Positions 15,263-23,774 of a stretch of 64,000 bases of DNA are shown here, piece after piece. Below the pieces are notes generated by a model. It did no database searches, was not told the DNA's origin, and saw only the letters and a list, made by a program, of their open reading frames with translations. Position 1 is the first letter of the stretch. Every line of letters starts with the position of its first letter. The position numbers and the translations under genes are program-made. The stretch comes from Streptomyces halobius (GTDB lineage Bacteria; Actinomycetota; Actinomycetes; Streptomycetales; Streptomycetaceae): positions 5,704,001 to 5,768,000 of the forward strand of contig NZ_CP086322.1 in NCBI RefSeq assembly GCF_023277745.1. The letters are read 5' to 3'.

Positions 15263-16738
15263 GTGCACTTCGCGCAGCACTACCTCGACTGCCTGTCCCA
15301 GGCGTCGTATCTGATCGGCGACAAGACCACCGGGCGGGCCGTCCTCATCGACCCGCGCCGCGACATCGACGACTACCTGCGCGAGGCGGACGCGACCGGC
15401 CTGCGCATCGAGCTCGTCATCGAGACGCACATTCACGCCGACTTTCTCTCCGGCCATCTCGAAATGGCGCGGGCGACCGGCGCCACCATCGCCTTCGGCG
15501 AGGCCGCCGAAACCGGCTTCCCCATACGCCGGTTACGGGACGGCGAGCGCATCTCCCTCGGCGCCGAGGGGGGCGGGGCCACACTCACCGTCCTCGCCAC
15601 CCCCGGCCACACCCTTGAGTCCATCTGTCTGGTCGTCCATGAACACCCGGATGACGTCGTTCCGTTCGGCGTGCTGACCGGCGACACCCTCTTCGTCGGC
15701 GATGTCGGACGCCCCGACCTGCTCTCCTCCGCCGGTCACACCCCGCACGACATGGCCGTACGCCTGCACCGCTCCCTGCACACCAAACTGCTGACCCTCC
15801 CGGACGCGACCCGGGTCTTTCCCGCACACGGTGCCGGCTCGGCCTGTGGCCGCAGCCTCTCCACCGAGACCAGCTCCACCATCGGCGACCAGCGTCGCCT
15901 CAACTACGCCCTGCAGCCCATGCCGGAGGCCGATTTCGTCCGCCTGGTCACCGCGGACCAGCCCGCCACGCCCGGCTACTTCGCACACGACGCGGCCCTC
16001 AACCGCGACGGCCACCCCCTACGGGAAACCGACCCGCTCCCGGCCCTCACCCTCGAAGAGGCGATCACCGCCCGCGACGAACAGGGCGCCGTCCTCCTCG
16101 ACTGCCGCCCCCTGGCCGCCTACACGCAGGCCCATCTCACCGGGTCCTTGCATACGAGCCTGGATACCCGGTTCGCGGAGTACGCGGGGAGTGTGGTGGC
16201 CTCGGGCACCCCGATCGTGCTCATCGCCGACCCGGGGAAGGAGGACGAGGCGCGCCTCCGCCTCGCCCGTATCGGCTACGACCATGTCCTGGGCCATCTC
16301 GCCGACCCGGCCACGACGCTGGCCCACGAGGCCGCGCTGACGTCCAGCAGCCGGCGTATGGGGGTCGATGAGCTTCCTTGCGTCGATGAGCTTCCTTGCC
16401 GGGGCGGTGAGTCGGCGGCGGACCGGAAGGTGACGGAAGGCGGGCGGGCGGTGGACAGCGGCCAGTCGACGGACCTCGGCCAGTGGGCGGGCCTCGGCCA
16501 GCTGGTGGACGTACGCAATCCCGCCGAGTACGCGGCGGGCGCTCTTCCCGGTGCCCGCAATATCCCCCTGGCCACCCTCCCCGACCAGATCGCGCAGCTG
16601 GATCCACACCGACCCGTCGTCCTGTACTGCCGCAGCGGCAACCGGTCGGTGATCGCGGCGGCGCTGCTGGAGGCGCGGGGGTTCGGGGACGTGCGGGATG
16701 TGGTGGGTGGTTATGAGGCGGTGCGGGTGTCGGGGTGA
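15263..16738 (+). CDS. Persulfide dioxygenase-rhodanese fusion (ETHE1-like MBL fold plus two rhodanese domains)
   Basis: The 491-residue protein combines a metallo-beta-lactamase-fold persulfide dioxygenase (residues 1-250) with two rhodanese domains. The iron site is visible as THIHADFLSGH (His56, His58, Asp60, His65), a later GHT and the GDTLFVGDVGRPDL block typical of ETHE1/Blh relatives. The first rhodanese (about 270-355) has no catalytic Cys (Asp at that place). The second (about 410-491) has an intact CRSGNRS loop. Together they would oxidise glutathione/mycothiol persulfide to sulfite and exchange sulfane sulfur, like CstB. GTG 15263 follows TGGAGG. The linker between the rhodaneses carries an exact 18 bp tandem duplication (16364-16399), giving a repeated VDELPC. 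Confidence 0.92.
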   Translation: MHFAQHYLDCLSQASYLIGDKTTGRAVLIDPRRDIDDYLREADATGLRIELVIETHIHADFLSGHLEMARATGATIAFGEAAETGFPIRRLRDGERISLGAEGGGATLTVLATPGHTLESICLVVHEHPDDVVPFGVLTGDTLFVGDVGRPDLLSSAGHTPHDMAVRLHRSLHTKLLTLPDATRVFPAHGAGSACGRSLSTETSSTIGDQRRLNYALQPMPEADFVRLVTADQPATPGYFAHDAALNRDGHPLRETDPLPALTLEEAITARDEQGAVLLDCRPLAAYTQAHLTGSLHTSLDTRFAEYAGSVVASGTPIVLIADPGKEDEARLRLARIGYDHVLGHLADPATTLAHEAALTSSSRRMGVDELPCVDELPCRGGESAADRKVTEGGRAVDSGQSTDLGQWAGLGQLVDVRNPAEYAAGALPGARNIPLATLPDQIAQLDPHRPVVLYCRSGNRSVIAAALLEARGFGDVRDVVGGYEAVRVSG

Positions 16739-16890
16739 AAGGGGGCCTCGGGGAGGGGCGCCGGTGTCGGGACAACGGAGAATGAGAGCGCGTAGGAGCG
16801 CGAAGGTTGGGAATACGCCCTGGAGGGCAGCGCGAACCCGTACAACGGACGTTCAACGATCGTTGATCGCTGATCTACACCCTGATCCGC

Positions 16891-17460
16891 ATGTTGCGCA
16901 GTGTGACCTCAGAGCATGCAGACGATGACCGGCAAGTGCAAGAGCCGGAGGAGTCGCGGATCGCCCTCACCTGGTCCGGGGAGCCGGGCCGGATGGAGGA
17001 GCTGACCTACGGCATGCTCCTCGATCAGGCCGATCGGGCCGCCGTCGCGCTCACTCGCCTCGGGGTGCGGACCGGTGACAAGGTCGCGGTGCATCTGCCG
17101 CTAGTGCCCGAGTCGGTGATAGCCACCCTCGCGTGCGGCCGGCTGGGAGCGATACGCAGCACACTGCCGGTCTCGCTGACCGTGCCCGAACTGGTCGCGC
17201 GAACGGGGGAGTCGGAGGCGCGGGTGCTGATCACTGCGGACGCGGCGTTCTGGGACGGCGCGATACGGCCCGTGAAGGCGCGACTGGACCACGCCCTGGC
17301 ACGGGCCAGATCGTCCGATGGCGCAGGGGACCGGACGGTCCTGGTGGTGAACCGGTGCGCGCGGCCCGTGTCCTGGACACCGGGCCGCGACCGGTGGTGG
17401 CACGAGGTGCTCAGCGCGGGGCAAATCCCCCTCGGGCCGCAGCCACCAGCGCGCTGGTGA
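16891..17460 (+). pseudogene. N-terminal fragment of acetyl-CoA synthetase-like enzyme
   Basis: The 189-residue frame resembles the region of acetyl-CoA synthetase that precedes the AMP-binding P-loop: IALTWSGEPG, a YGMLLDQADRAAVALTRLGVR-type helix (residues ~50-70), VAVHLPLVPESVIATLACGRLGA and WWHEVL. It then ends before the TSGTTG ATP-binding motif and the whole C-terminal lid. In acetyl-CoA synthetase this part alone has no activity. No clear ribosome site precedes ATG 16891. The 3' end overlaps the convergent ABC ATPase gene by 50 bases, as if that operon's end marks the truncation point. I read it as a remnant, possibly still expressed. Confidence 0.65.
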
Positions 17461-19213
17461 AGGGGTGTGTGGGCGAGGTCAGTACGTGTCCCGCCGGGCC
17501 GGATTCCACGATCGTGCCGCCGTCGAGCACCGCGACCTTGTCCGCCAGTGCTTCCGCCGTGTCCAGATCGTGGGTGATCAGCAGCAGGCTGGGGGCGGAA
17601 GGCCGCCGTAGGAGGTTGGCGAGGAGTTCTACGATTCCGCGGCGGGTTACCGAGTCCAGTCCTGAGGTGATCTCGTCGCAGACGAGCAGACGGGGCTGGG
17701 GCAGCAACCCCCTTGCCAGCGCGGCCCGTTGGAGCTCGCCGCCGGAGAGACGGCTGGGGAGTTGGCCACCCAGCTCCGGGCCCAGGCCGACCTGGGCGAA
17801 GGCCGTGCGCGCCTCCTCCAGCGCTTGGTCTGTCGGCACGGCCCGTAGGCGTACTGCCGTGCGCGCGGCCTGCGCCAGCACCGTCCGGTGCTCGTCGAAC
17901 GCGGCCCGCGCGTCCTGGAACACGTACTGCACCGCGGCGACCTGCGCCGTCGTACGCGCCCGGATGCTGCCCGGAAGGTCCGCCCCGTCCAGTGTCACCG
18001 AGCCGTCCCAGTCGCGATGGAGGCCGGCAACACACCGCCCGAGTGTGGTTTTCCCGCTTCCGGAGCGGCCGACGATGGCCAGGCACGCTCCGGCGGACAC
18101 GTCCAACTCGACATCCCGCAGGGCAGTTGCCGCGCCGTGCGCGCTGGAGCGGGAGGGGTAGCGGGCGGCGGTGATGTGGATGCAGGTGTGGGGCTGCGGC
18201 TGGGTGTGGGTGGTGGTGTGGGTGGTGGTGTGGGTGGTGGTGCCGGGGGCTGCCTTGGGAGAGTTCGTTGCCTCGTCGGGGCTGGTCGGGCTGGTCGGGG
18301 GGCGCGGGCTACTCGGGTTGGTAGGGCCGGTGGGTGCTGGTTCCGTGAGGAGTTCTCGGGTCCAGGGGTGGGAGGGCGTCGCGAGCACCTGTCCGGCCGG
18401 GCCTGATTCCACCACTCGGCCGTCGTGCAACACCACTACTTCATCGGCCAGTTCGCGCACGACGTCCAGATCGTGGCTCAGCAGGACGAGGGCGATGCCC
18501 TGGCGCGCCACCCGGTCCAGTTCCGCCACGATGAGGCGCTTCGTCACGGCGTCCTGGCCAGTTGTGGGCTCGTCGGCGACGATTACTCGGGCGCCCAGGA
18601 GTAGGGCCTGGGCCAATACGACGCGCTGCTGCTGGCCACCCGAGAGCTGATGCGGGTAGCGACGCAACAGGGCCTCGCCCTCCGCACCTTCGGGGAGCTG
18701 GGCCTGGGCGAGGACTTCCAGGACGCGGGCGCGCGCTGTCCGACGGCGTTCTCGACGGCGGAGTCCGGGAAGCTGCGACCGTGCGATGTCATGGAGCAGC
18801 GCGCCGACTCGCCGGGCGGGGTTGAGGACGGCGGCCGGATGCTGCGGTATGTAGCCGACGGGGCCGTCGCCCGTCACCCGCACCTGGCCCTCGACGTGCG
18901 CGCCCGGGGGGTACTCGCCCATGAGGGCCAGCCCCGTGGTGGTCTTGCCGCTGCCGGACGCGCCGACCAGCGCGGTGACCGAGCCGGCGCGGGCGGTCAG
19001 GGAGATGTCGTGGAGGATGCGGCGGCCGGATATGTCCATGCGGAGGCCGGAGATGGCTGCTGCGGCGGGGGGTGGTGCGGTGGCAGTGGCAGAAGCAGTA
19101 GCGGCATCCGTTGCTTCGGCGGCGTCCGTGGCCGTGGTTGCTCCCACGTCCGCACTCAGGTCCGCGTCCGCGTCCGCACTCGCGTCCGCGGCCGTCTCCG
19201 TGTTCGCGTTCAC
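17411..19213 (-). CDS. ABC transporter, fused double ATPase (DppD-DppF type)
   Basis: One 600-residue protein holds both ATPases of a peptide/nickel-type importer. After an unusual Ala/Asp/Thr-rich stretch (residues 1-50), the first unit has Walker A GASGSGKTT (83-91), signature LSGGQQQRV and Walker B VIVADEPTTGQD. The second unit has GRSGSGKTT, LSGGELQRA and LLVCDEITSGLD. They are joined by a Pro/Ser/Thr-rich linker with a THTTTHTTTH-like repeat. Each unit is about 250 residues, as in separate DppD and DppF. ATG 19213 overlaps the permease stop by four bases. It is the last gene of the ten-gene Zur-box operon and powers re-import of the presumed metal chelate. Confidence 0.92.
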   Translation of the reverse strand: MNANTETAADASADADADLSADVGATTATDAAEATDAATASATATAPPPAAAAISGLRMDISGRRILHDISLTARAGSVTALVGASGSGKTTTGLALMGEYPPGAHVEGQVRVTGDGPVGYIPQHPAAVLNPARRVGALLHDIARSQLPGLRRRERRRTARARVLEVLAQAQLPEGAEGEALLRRYPHQLSGGQQQRVVLAQALLLGARVIVADEPTTGQDAVTKRLIVAELDRVARQGIALVLLSHDLDVVRELADEVVVLHDGRVVESGPAGQVLATPSHPWTRELLTEPAPTGPTNPSSPRPPTSPTSPDEATNSPKAAPGTTTHTTTHTTTHTQPQPHTCIHITAARYPSRSSAHGAATALRDVELDVSAGACLAIVGRSGSGKTTLGRCVAGLHRDWDGSVTLDGADLPGSIRARTTAQVAAVQYVFQDARAAFDEHRTVLAQAARTAVRLRAVPTDQALEEARTAFAQVGLGPELGGQLPSRLSGGELQRAALARGLLPQPRLLVCDEITSGLDSVTRRGIVELLANLLRRPSAPSLLLITHDLDTAEALADKVAVLDGGTIVESGPAGHVLTSPTHPFTSALVAAARGGFAPR

Positions 19214-20151
19214 CGGGAGGTCGGTCCCTTCGTCTTACGAGGACGGGTGAGGAGAGCGGTGGTGGTGGCAGTGGCGACGGCCCTGCGCGGTCGCCGTCCC
19301 GCCAGGCCCGCGTCGCTGAGCAGGTTGGTGCCCGTCGACAGGCCGACGATCAGCAGGGCGGGCACCACCACCGCCCACGGCTGCACGAACAGGCCGGTGC
19401 GGTTGCGGTCGACCATCACCGCCCAGTCCGCCGCGTCCGGGGCGACGCCGACGCCGAGGAACGCCGCGGTGGCGACGAGGTAGAGCACTCCGGTCATCCG
19501 TACGCCCGCGTCGGCGGCGAGGGTGCGCAGACAGCACCGGGCCACATAGCCGACGGCGATACGCCACCACCCCTCGCCCTGCATCCGCAGTGCCTCCACC
19601 GCAGGCCGGGCGGCCGCCTCGGCCGCGCTCGCCCGGACGATGCGGGCCGTGTCCGGCACATTGACCAGGGCCACCAGCACCGCCAGCCCGGCCGCGCCCG
19701 GCGCGAACACCGTCGCCACCAGCAGCACCATCAGCAGCGACGGCACCGCCAGGAGGACGTCCAATGGGCGCATCAGCAGCTCCTCCAGCCAGGCGCGGTG
19801 GGTGAGCGCGGCGGTGAACGCCGGGGGCAGCGCGAGCACATAGGCCAGAGCCGTCGCGGCGAGGGCGATGACCACCACCGAGCGGCCGCCGAGCAGTACG
19901 TGGCGCAAGACGTCCTGACCGGCGAAGTCGGTGCCGAGCGGATGCCCGTCGGCTGTGGTGAACGAGGCCGCTCGGGGGCCGGGCGGCCCGGTCAGCAGCG
20001 GTCCCAGAAAGGCGAGGAGGAGCGGGACGGCGAGCAGCAGCGCCCCGAGGACGAACCGGCCGGGGAGACGCGGGAGGCGACGGGGGAGGAGCCGACGGGG
20101 GAGCACGCGGCCGACGTGGTTCATGCGGTTGATGCGGTTGAGGATGCTCAT
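19210..20151 (-). CDS. ABC transporter permease (DppC type)
   Basis: The 313-residue membrane protein has an arginine-rich N-terminus, one leading helix, a short periplasmic loop containing HPLGTDFAGQDVLRHVLLGG (the DppC signature HPLGTD..GQD) and five more helices. The cytoplasmic EAA-type loop is around VRASAAEAAARPAVEALRM. ATG 20151 overlaps the upstream permease stop by four bases (ATGA). It pairs with the DppB-type permease to form the membrane channel. Confidence 0.9.
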   Translation of the reverse strand: MSILNRINRMNHVGRVLPRRLLPRRLPRLPGRFVLGALLLAVPLLLAFLGPLLTGPPGPRAASFTTADGHPLGTDFAGQDVLRHVLLGGRSVVVIALAATALAYVLALPPAFTAALTHRAWLEELLMRPLDVLLAVPSLLMVLLVATVFAPGAAGLAVLVALVNVPDTARIVRASAAEAAARPAVEALRMQGEGWWRIAVGYVARCCLRTLAADAGVRMTGVLYLVATAAFLGVGVAPDAADWAVMVDRNRTGLFVQPWAVVVPALLIVGLSTGTNLLSDAGLAGRRPRRAVATATTTALLTRPRKTKGPTSR

Positions 20152-21161
20152 GCGGCCACTCCCGTCCGTGGTGCGAGACGGTGTGCGACCAGGTCCGCCC
20201 CGAGGTTGAGGACGACCGTGACCAGGCCGAACACCACCGCCAGGCCCTGCACCACCGGCAGATCGCGGGCCCTGACCGCGTCCAGCAGAACCGTGCCGAG
20301 GCCGGGGACGACGAACAGCGCCTCGACGACGATGACGCCGCCGAGCAGCCAGTCGACGGTGCGGGCCAGCTGCTGGGTGGCGGGGGCGATGGCGTTGGGC
20401 AGCGCGTGCGCGTAGCGGATCCGGGCCGGGCCGATGCCGTAGCGGCGGGCCTGTGCGACGTACGGGGACGACAGCGCATCGATCATGCCGGCCCGTACGA
20501 GGCGGCTGATGGAGCACACCGGGCGGGCCAGCAGCACCGCCACCGGCAGGACCAGCGCTGCCGGATGGGCGAGCAGATCGGTGCCGTAGCCGACGGCGGT
20601 GGGCGGCAGCCAGCCGAGGCGGAGCGCGAAGACGAAGACCAGCAGTACACCGAAGGCGAATTCGGGGACGGCGTAGACGCCGAGCGTGACGGAGCTGATG
20701 AGGCGGTCGGTACGGCCGCCCTCGCGGCGCGCGGCCAGCATCCCGAGGCCGGTGCCGACCGGTACCAGCAGGGTCACGGTGAGCACGGCGAGGAGGAGTG
20801 TGGGGGCCAGCCCCTCGGCCAGATAGCCGGTCACCGGGCGGTCGGTGACCAGTGAGCGGCCCAGGTCGCCGTGCAGCAGCGCACCGGCCCAGTGCACCAG
20901 CCGCTCGTACGGGGGCCGGTCCAGCTGCATGCTCTCGCGGATCGCGGCGATCCGGGCCGGGTCGGGCTGGTCGCCGGCGAGGGCGACGGCGGCATCGCCC
21001 GGCAGCGCCTCGGTGAGGACGAAGACGAGGACGACGACGGCGGCGATCTGCCCGGCACCCAGGAGCAGCCGCCGCAGGACGAACGACCGCAGGCCCCCTA
21101 TACGGGGCAGGACGAAGGAGCGCGGCCCGCCGATACGGGACAGGCCCCTGCGGCGCCTCAC
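20148..21161 (-). CDS. ABC transporter permease (DppB type)
   Basis: The 337-residue permease has the DppB layout: a first helix near residues 35-55, LPGDAA and the long external loop with RESMQLDRPPYERLVHW, then five helices and the EAA-type loop near DALSSPYVAQARRYGI. Two near-identical short repeats at the N-terminus (RIGGPRSFVLP and RIGGLRSFVLR) look like a small internal duplication. GTG 21161 overlaps the binding-protein stop (GTGA). Confidence 0.9.
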   Translation of the reverse strand: MRRRRGLSRIGGPRSFVLPRIGGLRSFVLRRLLLGAGQIAAVVVLVFVLTEALPGDAAVALAGDQPDPARIAAIRESMQLDRPPYERLVHWAGALLHGDLGRSLVTDRPVTGYLAEGLAPTLLLAVLTVTLLVPVGTGLGMLAARREGGRTDRLISSVTLGVYAVPEFAFGVLLVFVFALRLGWLPPTAVGYGTDLLAHPAALVLPVAVLLARPVCSISRLVRAGMIDALSSPYVAQARRYGIGPARIRYAHALPNAIAPATQQLARTVDWLLGGVIVVEALFVVPGLGTVLLDAVRARDLPVVQGLAVVFGLVTVVLNLGADLVAHRLAPRTGVAA

Positions 21162-22774
21162 GCCAGCCAGACCTTGTCGAAACGGGCCCAGTCAAGGGAG
21201 TTGGCGGGGGCCTTGTGCGCCACGCCCCGCACATTCTTCGCCGTGCCGACGATCCAGTCCGCGAACCCCCACACCAAAAAGCCGCCCTCCGCGTAGAGCC
21301 GGCGCTGCATCCGCCCGTAGAGCGCGGTCCGCTCGGCGCGGTCGGCCGTGGACTGTGCCTGCTGGTAGAGCGCGTCGAAATCCTTGTGCTGCCACTTGGT
21401 GGCGTTGGTGGTGGAGTTGGTCAGCAGCCGCTGGGAAAGGTGCATTTCGATGGGCATGGCGCCGGAGCGGTACGAGCAGAGGGTGCCGGAGTCGAGGATG
21501 TCGCTCCAGTAGCTGTCCGGGTTGTGGTTCTGCACCGTGATCGTCACCCCGGCCTTGGCCGCCTGGTCGCGGAAGATTCCGGCCGCCTCGATGAAGCCGG
21601 AGGCGACATCGGAGGTGTCGAGCGTGACCTTCAGGTGCTCCGCACCGGCCTGTTTCAGCAGGGCGCGTGCGCGGTCCAGGTCCTGCTCGCGCTGCGGCAG
21701 CCCGTCCGCGTAGTACGCGTAGCCCTTGCCGAACAGATCGTTGCCGACCTCTCCGGCGCCGGACAGCGCGCCGCGCACCAGCTCCTCACGGTCCGCGATC
21801 AGGAAGAACGCCTCGCGGACCCGTTTGTCGTCGAACGGCGGCCGGTCGGTCTTCATCGCGAACGCCTGCATCGCGCTGTTCTTCAGCCGGACGATCCGCA
21901 CCCGCCCGCTGCTCTCGTGGGCGCGCGCCGTGGTCGGGCTGAGCTCGTGTGCGTACTCGACCTGCCCGCCGAGCAGCGCGTTGATCCGGGCGGACTCCTC
22001 GTTGGCGGCCACGAACTCCAGCTGGTCGAGGTGCGGGGCGCCGTCCCAGTAGTCGTCGAAGCGCCGCAGCACGGTGGACTCGCCGGGGGAGAAGGAGACG
22101 AGACGGAAGGGGCCGGAGCCGACCGGTTCGGCGAACGATTCCATTCCCTCGGGGACGATATACGCGCCGAACGCCGCCAGGATGTCGGGGAATTCGGCGG
22201 TCGGCCGCTTCAGCCGGAATTCGATGGTGCGCTTGTCGACGGCTCGGCTCGCCTTGAGGTCGATGGGTTCCAGGTCGGCCTTGGAGCGGAACGCCTTCTT
22301 CGGGTTAGTGATACGGCGGTAGCTGAACAGGACGTCGGCGGCGGTGACCGGCTTGCCGTTGTGGAAGGCGGCCTCGCGCAGGGTCACCGTCCAGCGGTCC
22401 AGCTCCTTGTTGGGCTGCCACTTCGCGGCGAGGCGGGGGCGCGGTGTCAGATCGGCGTCGAAGTCCGCGAGCTTGTCGAACAGCGCCTTGGCGCGGGCCG
22501 CGTCGGAGAAGAGGCTGGCCAGGTGCGGGTCGAGGGTCTCGTTGGCCCCGCCGCCGGCGAACGCGGCCCGCAGCGTGCCGCCGCGCTGTGGCTTGCCTCC
22601 GTCGCCACTGGACGCGTCCTCGGACGTGCCGCCCGAGCCGCAGCCCGCGAGGGCCAGTGCGCCCAGCGCGGCAGCGCCCGAGGCGCCGGCCAGGAAGCCG
22701 CGGCGGCGCAGGCCGGGCGGGACGGCGGAATCCGGGGCGGGGGCGGGCAGGTCTTCTCGCATGTCAGCTGTCAT
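21158..22774 (-). CDS. Peptide/nickel-type ABC solute-binding lipoprotein
   Basis: The 538-residue extracytoplasmic protein belongs to family 5 binding proteins (DppA, OppA, NikA, CntA). The N-terminus has a twin-arginine motif (LRRRGFLAG) and a lipobox LAGC, so it is probably exported folded by Tat and lipid-anchored. The mature part contains the family segment around residues 85-130 with LDPHLASLF and ADVLFSYRRITNP. Family 5 members bind peptides or metal-chelate complexes. Here the Zur-like site at the operon head and the metallophore-type enzymes make a metal chelate the likelier cargo. It is 30 bases behind the methyltransferase gene. Confidence 0.9.
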   Translation of the reverse strand: MTADMREDLPAPAPDSAVPPGLRRRGFLAGASGAAALGALALAGCGSGGTSEDASSGDGGKPQRGGTLRAAFAGGGANETLDPHLASLFSDAARAKALFDKLADFDADLTPRPRLAAKWQPNKELDRWTVTLREAAFHNGKPVTAADVLFSYRRITNPKKAFRSKADLEPIDLKASRAVDKRTIEFRLKRPTAEFPDILAAFGAYIVPEGMESFAEPVGSGPFRLVSFSPGESTVLRRFDDYWDGAPHLDQLEFVAANEESARINALLGGQVEYAHELSPTTARAHESSGRVRIVRLKNSAMQAFAMKTDRPPFDDKRVREAFFLIADREELVRGALSGAGEVGNDLFGKGYAYYADGLPQREQDLDRARALLKQAGAEHLKVTLDTSDVASGFIEAAGIFRDQAAKAGVTITVQNHNPDSYWSDILDSGTLCSYRSGAMPIEMHLSQRLLTNSTTNATKWQHKDFDALYQQAQSTADRAERTALYGRMQRRLYAEGGFLVWGFADWIVGTAKNVRGVAHKAPANSLDWARFDKVWLA

Positions 22775-22804
22775 GGCGGCAACTCCTGGGAAGGGGGCGG
22801 TGTT

Positions 22805-23764
22805 CTAAGGGGTGGAGGTCAGGCGTGCGACGACATGCAGACGGTCGCCGTCGGTCCGGTCGCCGGGCGTGTCGCCCTCCTGCCAGCGGGGCTCGGTACG
22901 CGGCCCCGGCCCGTCGTACAGCGAGAGGACGGTGAAGCCATGTGCGGTGAGGAAACGCCGCAGCTCCAGCGGGAGCAGAAGTCGCCATGCAGAGCGCTGC
23001 TCCACTGGCGCGGTCCGGTCGTCGGAGCTCCACACCCTGCTGCGGCGCAGCAGCTGAGCCGTCCGGTCGACCCACAGCGTGGTCCGGGAGCGACAGACCG
23101 TCCCCCGCCACTCGAACGCGTTCTCCGCCGGCGCGTCCAGCAGGTCGGTACGGCCCAGGAAATACGCGCCGTTGCGCATCTCGGCGATCAGCAGGCCGCC
23201 CGGTTCCAGGGCCCGGCGGCAGGAGTCCAGCAGCCCGTCGAGCTCGTCGTTGGTGTGGCAGTACAGCAGGGAGCTGTCCAGGCAGACGATCGCGTCGAAG
23301 GCGCGCGCACCGAGATCGAAGCGGCGCAGGTCGGCGCGGGTGTAGGCAGGGCCGGGGTGGTGCCGTCGGGCGTGTGTGAGCATCGCGCCGGAGAGGTCAG
23401 CGCCCACCACCTGGCGGCCCGCCGCCTGCAGCCGCGCCGCGTCCCGGCCGGTGCCGCAGCCCAGGTCGAGCACCCGCCGCCCGGCGCCGAGGCGCCGCAG
23501 TGTGTCCTCGGCCCAGCGGGCGGCCAGCCCCTCGGCGTCGGGGAACCGCGCCTCGTACAGCTCGGGGTGGTCGGTGAGCAGGTTTCCCTCAACGGCTATG
23601 CCAAGGGCGGGTGTTGAATTGGCGGGAGTTGAATTGGTGGGGGTCGGTTCTGTGGGGGTCGGTTCGGTGCAAGTGGGATTGATGGGTGTTGGGTCGGTAC
23701 GAGCCGGGTCGGTGGGAGTCGGATTGGTACGAGCCGGGTCGGTGGGAGTTGGATTGGTCGTCAT
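22805..23764 (-). CDS. Class I SAM-dependent methyltransferase with repetitive N-terminus
   Basis: Residues 75-320 form a class I methyltransferase: VLDLGCGTGRDAARL (SAM motif I), VVGADLSGAML (motif II), and FDAIVCLDSSLLY (motif IV). The first ~52 residues are a Thr/Pro/Asn repeat with two near-perfect 10-residue copies of NPTPTDPART and several decayed ones, encoded by 30 bp DNA repeats at 23696-23755. No start codon is available after the repeat, so it seems to be translated. Its place between the exporter and the importer genes suggests that it methylates the pathway product or an intermediate. The acceptor is unknown. Confidence 0.85.
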   Translation of the reverse strand: MTTNPTPTDPARTNPTPTDPARTDPTPINPTCTEPTPTEPTPTNSTPANSTPALGIAVEGNLLTDHPELYEARFPDAEGLAARWAEDTLRRLGAGRRVLDLGCGTGRDAARLQAAGRQVVGADLSGAMLTHARRHHPGPAYTRADLRRFDLGARAFDAIVCLDSSLLYCHTNDELDGLLDSCRRALEPGGLLIAEMRNGAYFLGRTDLLDAPAENAFEWRGTVCRSRTTLWVDRTAQLLRRSRVWSSDDRTAPVEQRSAWRLLLPLELRRFLTAHGFTVLSLYDGPGPRTEPRWQEGDTPGDRTDGDRLHVVARLTSTP

Positions 23765-23774
23765 CTCTGGCCTC

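Noticed and set aside
21215..23617. An 800-codon open frame on the plus strand opposite the ABC binding protein and methyltransferase genes
   Set aside because: It mirrors well-supported minus-strand genes, has no domain signature, and arises because GC-rich third positions suppress stops on the opposite strand.
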